NCBI GenBank assembly: GCA_029289095.1
Contig: JARFUG010000021.1
Coordinates: forward strand, 1 to 43,142
DNA: 43,142 bases
Direction: 5' to 3'
DNA from: Desulfuromonadales bacterium
GTDB taxonomy: Bacteria > Desulfobacterota > Desulfuromonadia > Desulfuromonadales > JACZKF01
Below the pieces are notes generated by a model that saw only the letters and a list, made by a program, of their open reading frames with translations, searched no databases and had not been told where the DNA came from. The position numbers and the translations under genes were made by a program. Position 1 is the first letter of the stretch; each line of letters begins with the position of its first letter. This document shows positions 39,888-43,142 of this stretch, in pieces.

Positions 39888-39939
39888 GAGTGAGGAGTTG
39901 GGAGTCAGGACTCCTCACTCCTCACTCCTCACTCCTCAC
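39888..39939. repeat. Heptamer array CTCCTCA x4 with inverted flank
   Basis: AGTGAGGAGT (about 39888-39898) faces the array at 39911-39939 (four CTCCTCA units), so the transcript can fold into a hairpin between the convergent YyaL and DUF3618 genes. Confidence 0.85.
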
Positions 39940-39943
39940 GGCC

Positions 39944-40834
39944 CTAATGCAACTGCCGCTCTCCTTCCTCTTGAGCGGCTTCAGTGGCAGCGCCGATGAC
40001 ATGACCGGCCTTTTCCACCTGTTCGCGCCCGGCTTCCCTGGCCCTTTGCCGGATCTCCTCACCCTTTTCCCCCAACCACTCGTCTTCCTGGCGGGTCGGC
40101 GGCAGCATCGCCCCGAGGAACGCTCCCGCGGCGGCTCCGAGAACCCCGAGAAGCAGGGGCTGTTCGTGGATCGTTTCCGACAATGTCCCCCTGGTCTGCT
40201 TCATGCGCTCACCGTAGCGGTGCGCCCTTTCGCCGAACTCCTCCCGGGCGCCATGCGCCTTTTCTTCCCACGCGTGGATCCTTTCGGAGGTGCGCTCACC
40301 CGCCTCATGCCCGGCATCCTCCCATTCGCGACGTTTTCCCCGGGCTCTTTCTCCTACGCTGTGAAGCCTCTCGCCGGCCCGGTGCATCGTTTCGCTCACC
40401 TTGTGAGACACCTCGCCGGCCTTGCTGCGCAAACGCCCGGAGACCTCTGAGCCGGTTTCCCTGGCGTGCTCCAGCCCGGCGCTCCCCCTCCCCCCCCTTC
40501 TGGCTTCGGTGGAGAGCATCAGCCACCCCAGGCTGATCCCCATGAGGGCTGCCGGGATCGGGTTCGCCCTGATGGCGCTGTTCAGGTTGGAGGCGTAATC
40601 GCTCGGCCCTCCCTGTACGTAGTGCCATGCCCGATCGAACATCTCCGACGGGGAGAACCTGCGTTCGATCTGTCTCAGCGTCGAATCGAGCTCCCGCCGG
40701 ATCTGCTCGATCTCCGCCTCGAGGTCCTCGGGGGACTTGTTACCGAGATCCTCATCGCGAGTCGGTACGTATCCTTCCCGGTACGCCGCTTCTTCTTCGA
40801 GTCTTTGCTCTTCGGTATAGTCTCGCTCGTTCAT
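39944..40834 (-). CDS. DUF3618-domain membrane-associated protein
   Basis: A 296-residue protein starting with an acidic N-terminus and the DUF3618 motif SPEDLEAEIEQIRRELDSTLRQIERRFSP (about 34-62). A hydrophobic segment IPAALMGISLGWLML (about 92-108) and a glycine-rich helix PLLLGVLGAAAGAFLGAML (about 228-246) bracket a long, charged, amphipathic coiled-coil-like middle (about 120-225). Such proteins occur with YqjE-like partners in envelope-stress operons. Third gene of its operon; its ATG overlaps the preceding stop as ATGA. A gas-vesicle or ribosome-tethering role has been proposed for relatives, but nothing here shows it. Confidence 0.82.
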   Translation of the reverse strand: MNERDYTEEQRLEEEAAYREGYVPTRDEDLGNKSPEDLEAEIEQIRRELDSTLRQIERRFSPSEMFDRAWHYVQGGPSDYASNLNSAIRANPIPAALMGISLGWLMLSTEARRGGRGSAGLEHARETGSEVSGRLRSKAGEVSHKVSETMHRAGERLHSVGERARGKRREWEDAGHEAGERTSERIHAWEEKAHGAREEFGERAHRYGERMKQTRGTLSETIHEQPLLLGVLGAAAGAFLGAMLPPTRQEDEWLGEKGEEIRQRAREAGREQVEKAGHVIGAATEAAQEEGERQLH

Positions 40835-41226
40835 CGTACATGCTCCCTTACCAGTTGCCGGTCATGACGAAACGACTCCGCCGTCCGGTGGGGCTTGAGG
40901 TTCTTGGCCTTCAGATGGCTGCGCCCGTTGACCAGCAGGGCAATGCCGATGATCGCGACGAAAAGACCGACGACCAGAGCGGCAACCCAGGGTGGCCAGA
41001 CGTACGACAGCCCGATCACGAGGGCGGCAAGCAGAACCAGCAGACCGGCAAAGGCGACAAGGGCGCCTGCCGCCAGCATCATCACGCCCGAACTCGCTGT
41101 CGAAACCTTCTCATTGACTTCCGCCCTGGCCAGAGCGACCTCATGTCGAAGCAAAGAGGTCATCTCCCGCGTCAGTTCCGAAAAGAGACTGCTCAACGTA
41201 CGCTCGTTGTTCTTAATCGTTTGCAT
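40831..41226 (-). CDS. YqjE-like (phage holin 3_6/DUF1469) membrane protein
   Basis: A 131-residue membrane protein with a pair of closely spaced hydrophobic helices (about 42-70 and 78-100) after a charged N-terminal segment SLFSELTREMTSLLRHEVALARAEV, the pattern of the YqjE/DUF1469 family. E. coli yqjD and yqjE neighbours form a similar operon. The start at 41226 was chosen because GAGGAG is 4 nt upstream; the longer reading runs into the previous gene without such a site. Middle gene of a three-gene operon. Confidence 0.85.
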   Translation of the reverse strand: MQTIKNNERTLSSLFSELTREMTSLLRHEVALARAEVNEKVSTASSGVMMLAAGALVAFAGLLVLLAALVIGLSYVWPPWVAALVVGLFVAIIGIALLVNGRSHLKAKNLKPHRTAESFRHDRQLVREHVR

Positions 41227-41848
41227 GATGCTCCTCCTCTGGCGAAATGAAGCTTCTTCGCGGCAACTCCTCGCCCGTCGACGGATCTCTTGCCACATCC
41301 TCCATCGGCTCATCGGGAGAAAGAATTATTCCGCCGCTCTCTTCCTCCTTGCGCTCACCCTCGAATCCGCTTCGAACCGTTTCCTTGGCGCTCTCGAAGA
41401 GCGGCTTCCTCGAGCCGTATTCGCTTTCGGAACGGTGCGGAGTGCTCTTGAGCATGCGCGTCAGGAGGAAGCCGGCAGCAACCGCCCCACCCAGCATCAG
41501 AGCGGGCTGCCGGCGCGCCAGGTCTTCAAACTGATGAAGAAGGGCATCGGCGTCCTTTCGTTGCAGGTTTTCTGCGATGCGCTCCATTGCTTCAGCCCCT
41601 TGCCCGAGCAGGCGGGCTGTCGAAGGCTGCTCCGATTCGAGGCGCGAACACGTCTCTTGCAGGGCAGATGCGATGCTCCCCAGGGATCTGGCTGCCGTCG
41701 ATTTCTGTTCTTCGAAAAATCCTTTTCCCTTTCGGCGCGCCTCCTCGGTGAATTCTCCTGCGCTCTCCCTTGGGCGCTCGCTTTGTGAAGCCTCGCCCTC
41801 GGTTCCCGGCGGAGAATGGACATTCATCTCTTCGTATATTTCTGTCAT
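41213..41848 (-). CDS. Hypothetical charged protein with a C-terminal-half membrane helix
   Basis: A 211-residue protein, no family recognised. The first ~110 residues are charged and predicted helical (SIASALQETCSRLESEQPSTARLLGQGAEAMERIAENLQRKD), followed by a hydrophobic segment PALMLGGAVAAGFLLTRML (about 115-133) and a charged tail ending SPEEEHHAND. The helix-plus-single-TM layout resembles YqjD/ElaB (DUF883), which bind ribosomes at the membrane, but the sequence similarity is not clear enough to claim it. First gene of the operon; the GGGAGAGAAACC before ATG is a modest ribosome-binding site. Overlaps the YqjE-like gene by 14 bp. Confidence 0.75.
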   Translation of the reverse strand: MTEIYEEMNVHSPPGTEGEASQSERPRESAGEFTEEARRKGKGFFEEQKSTAARSLGSIASALQETCSRLESEQPSTARLLGQGAEAMERIAENLQRKDADALLHQFEDLARRQPALMLGGAVAAGFLLTRMLKSTPHRSESEYGSRKPLFESAKETVRSGFEGERKEEESGGIILSPDEPMEDVARDPSTGEELPRRSFISPEEEHHAND

Positions 41849-42184
41849 GGTTTCTCTCCCATTTTCCGTCAGCCCCCTTTCATAAAGATAAGCCTTGACG
41901 GAGGCTGGGCCTGAACATATTTTCTTCGCTTTGACAAATAGTTATCACCATTCTAAGCCAAGTCAAACACGCCCCCGGCCATCCCCCCTGCGCCGCCGTG
42001 ACATAGCACGGAAGTCGAAACGGAAAGTGGAAAACGATCCCCTCTCCCCCCTACTTCAAACACCTTGACCACCCATTTAAACATGTGTAGCCTCTAACCT
42101 GAAAAAGTAACCCTCGCTAACGAGCAGAGACACATGGCGCAGCAATCGCCGTCATCCGGAAAAAACATTCTTAAAGGATAAAAA
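41849..42184. other. Divergent intergenic region at the right end
   Basis: 336 bp between the divergent envelope operon and the PD-(D/E)XK-like gene. Beside the promoter above, it contains TTGACC-N17-TAGCCT (42065-42093), a weak plus-strand promoter, and a small hairpin CTCG-CTAA-CGAG (about 42112-42123). No supported ORF. Confidence 0.4.
41939..41966 (-). promoter_or_regulatory. Possible promoter of the three-gene envelope operon
   Basis: On the minus strand TTGACT (41961-41966), 16-bp spacer, TAACTA (41939-41944). The predicted start near 41932 leaves an ~84-nt leader. Confidence 0.4.
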
Positions 42185-42568
42185 ATGCAATCTTCTTCAA
42201 CCTCTACGGAAATCAAGCATTACCTGATGATCAGCGCTCTGGTCGATCGGCTCCGCAAGGGCGGGTACACCGAAATCGAGGCCGACCATGTCGTGAACGG
42301 CGTTCGCCCTGGTGAAATCATCGGTGAGGATGGAGCTTTGACGCCCGACGTGGTCGCCAGCAAAGATGGTCGCAAGGTTTACTTTGAAGTCAAAACGGAA
42401 GAAGACCTTTTTTCACCCAGGACTGAAGAGCAGATTCGTACTTTTCTTCGCTACGCCGAAGAAACAGGGGGCGAATTCTGCCTTCTCGTCCCTGCCCGTT
42501 GCTGCGTCAGGGTGAAGTACCTTCTTGAAAGCCTTCAACTGCCGGAGACGACCGTCCTGTACATCTGA
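42185..42568 (+). CDS. Small PD-(D/E)XK nuclease-like protein
   Basis: A 127-residue protein. After an N-terminal helix LMISALVDRLRKGGYTEIEADH comes LTPDVVASKDGRKVYFEVKTEEDL, which fits the PD-(D/E)XK fold: the aspartate of PDVV and the E-x-K of FEVK are separated by the usual ~10-15 residues. It continues with EEQIRTFLRYAEETGGEFCLLVPARC, the helix-strand expected to follow. Such folds occur in restriction-like and repair nucleases; the length suggests a minimal core. Start ATG follows AAAGGATAAAAA. The substrate is unknown, and I cannot tell a nuclease from a relative that has lost activity. Confidence 0.6.
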   Translation: MQSSSTSTEIKHYLMISALVDRLRKGGYTEIEADHVVNGVRPGEIIGEDGALTPDVVASKDGRKVYFEVKTEEDLFSPRTEEQIRTFLRYAEETGGEFCLLVPARCCVRVKYLLESLQLPETTVLYI

Positions 42569-42693
42569 AAAATGAAGCTGTCTGGGGCGCAGAGAAGGAG
42601 GGGCGGATGTCTTGACTGTCCCCCGATTACTGCTAAGGGAAGTGTGAGGCGCCACATCCTGCTTGCAACCCCCCAACCGAACGCGAGGTGCAA

Positions 42694-43142
42694 ATGGAAA
42701 AAAGAGATATCATCAAGACGCTGGAGTCGCTGGCACAGCTCGACATGGACGCATGGCACGCCTACGGCCAGGCGATCGAAAAATCCGAAGACATCGGAGT
42801 GCGGCACAAGCTGGAGAAGTTCCGCGCCGACCACGAGCGGCACATCTCCGAACTTTCCGAAGCGATCCGTAAACTCGGTGTGGAGCCACCCAACTTCTCA
42901 CGGGACTTCAAAGGCTTTCTGATCGAGGGGTGGACCGTCCTGCGCAGCGTCACTGGCGTTCAGGGGGTGCTCGCCGCCATGCAGACCAACGAGAAGCTCA
43001 CCAACCGCAAGTACGCCGAAGCGGTCAAGCTCGACCTGCCGAGCGACCTGAAAACCCTTGTCGCCGCCAACTACCAGGACGAAAAAGAACACCTCGCCTA
43101 CATTCAAAAACAGATCGACTACTGGGTGAAGGAAAAGGATAC
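42694..43142 (+). CDS. Ferritin-like four-helix-bundle protein (DUF2383-like), partial
   Basis: Starts with ATG at 42694 (GAGGTG upstream) and continues past the window edge, 149 codons visible, no stop. Helical throughout: ESLAQLDMDAWHAYGQAIEKSED, LEKFRADHERHISELSEAIRKLG and later KEHLAYIQKQID, with the Glu/His pairs of a ferritin-like diiron site (D-H-E-R-H in helix 2, D-E-K-E-H in helix 4). This resembles DUF2383/PA2169-type proteins, often linked to stress or metal handling. The 3' end is missing, so length and completeness are unknown. It sits 125 bp after the PD-(D/E)XK-like gene on the same strand. Confidence 0.78.
   Translation, partial: MEKRDIIKTLESLAQLDMDAWHAYGQAIEKSEDIGVRHKLEKFRADHERHISELSEAIRKLGVEPPNFSRDFKGFLIEGWTVLRSVTGVQGVLAAMQTNEKLTNRKYAEAVKLDLPSDLKTLVAANYQDEKEHLAYIQKQIDYWVKEKD

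Overview
The window is GC-rich DNA with dense, short-spaced operons, and it reads like a chromosome of a Desulfuromonadales-type bacterium (Geobacter, Desulfuromonas, Geoalkalibacter relatives). The supports are a periplasmic triheme c7-type cytochrome, a frdCAB fumarate reductase/succinate dehydrogenase of the Geobacter type, two sigma-54 promoters, an NtrC-family two-component system, a HypF hydrogenase maturase and a double-length UvrA. This placement is inferred from gene content; there is no rRNA gene or marker phylogeny here.

Layout. 1-2.3 kb: triheme cytochrome (-), nucleotidyltransferase-like protein, TIM-barrel isomerase. 2.3-6.1 kb: EamA exporter starting inside a palindrome cluster, type II NADH dehydrogenase, and an alpha/beta-hydrolase-fold protein that lacks its nucleophile and sits behind a consensus sigma-54 promoter. 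6.2-11.9 kb: a 1901-residue tandem UvrA that has absorbed several repeat elements in frame. 12-18 kb: Pcm operon, soluble histidine kinase, DUF2231 membrane protein, sensory-rhodopsin-transducer homologue, DUF3135 protein, ZupT, a 34-residue ORF and a SIR2-domain protein. 18.1-27.2 kb: HypF, then a co-directional block read right to left: membrane sensor kinase, NtrC-type regulator, small membrane protein, and a DASS anion symporter with its own sigma-54 promoter. This looks like a DctB/DctD-type dicarboxylate-uptake circuit. 27.3-32 kb: polyprenyl diphosphate synthase and frdCAB, so dicarboxylate import and fumarate/succinate chemistry lie close together. 32.3-33.2 kb: a membrane-anchored XRE regulator with a perfect periplasmic EF-hand loop.

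33.4-37.3 kb is the most interesting coding block: an operon of two ATP-grasp ligases, a GNAT acetyltransferase and a KamA-type radical SAM aminomutase, overlapping or 5 nt apart, behind a sigma-70-like promoter and a leader that can pair with the first ribosome-binding site. It resembles a pathway for a beta-amino-acid-derived, acylated pseudo-peptide or osmolyte; no product is proven. Directly after it lie two tandem promoter-terminator units with no ORF, predicted to give two ~67-nt sibling RNAs with C-rich, anti-Shine-Dalgarno-like terminator loops. The right end has a YyaL/DUF255 thioredoxin-fold protein, a three-gene envelope operon (DUF3618, YqjE-like), a small PD-(D/E)XK-like protein and a truncated ferritin-like gene.

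A second theme is repeats. Heptanucleotide tandem arrays (CTCCTCA, CAACTCC, CGTCTTC and others) recur at gene ends throughout. Several palindromic REP-like families and one 195-bp MITE-like element with 18-bp inverted termini are also present, and several of these families have entered the uvrA reading frame without breaking it.
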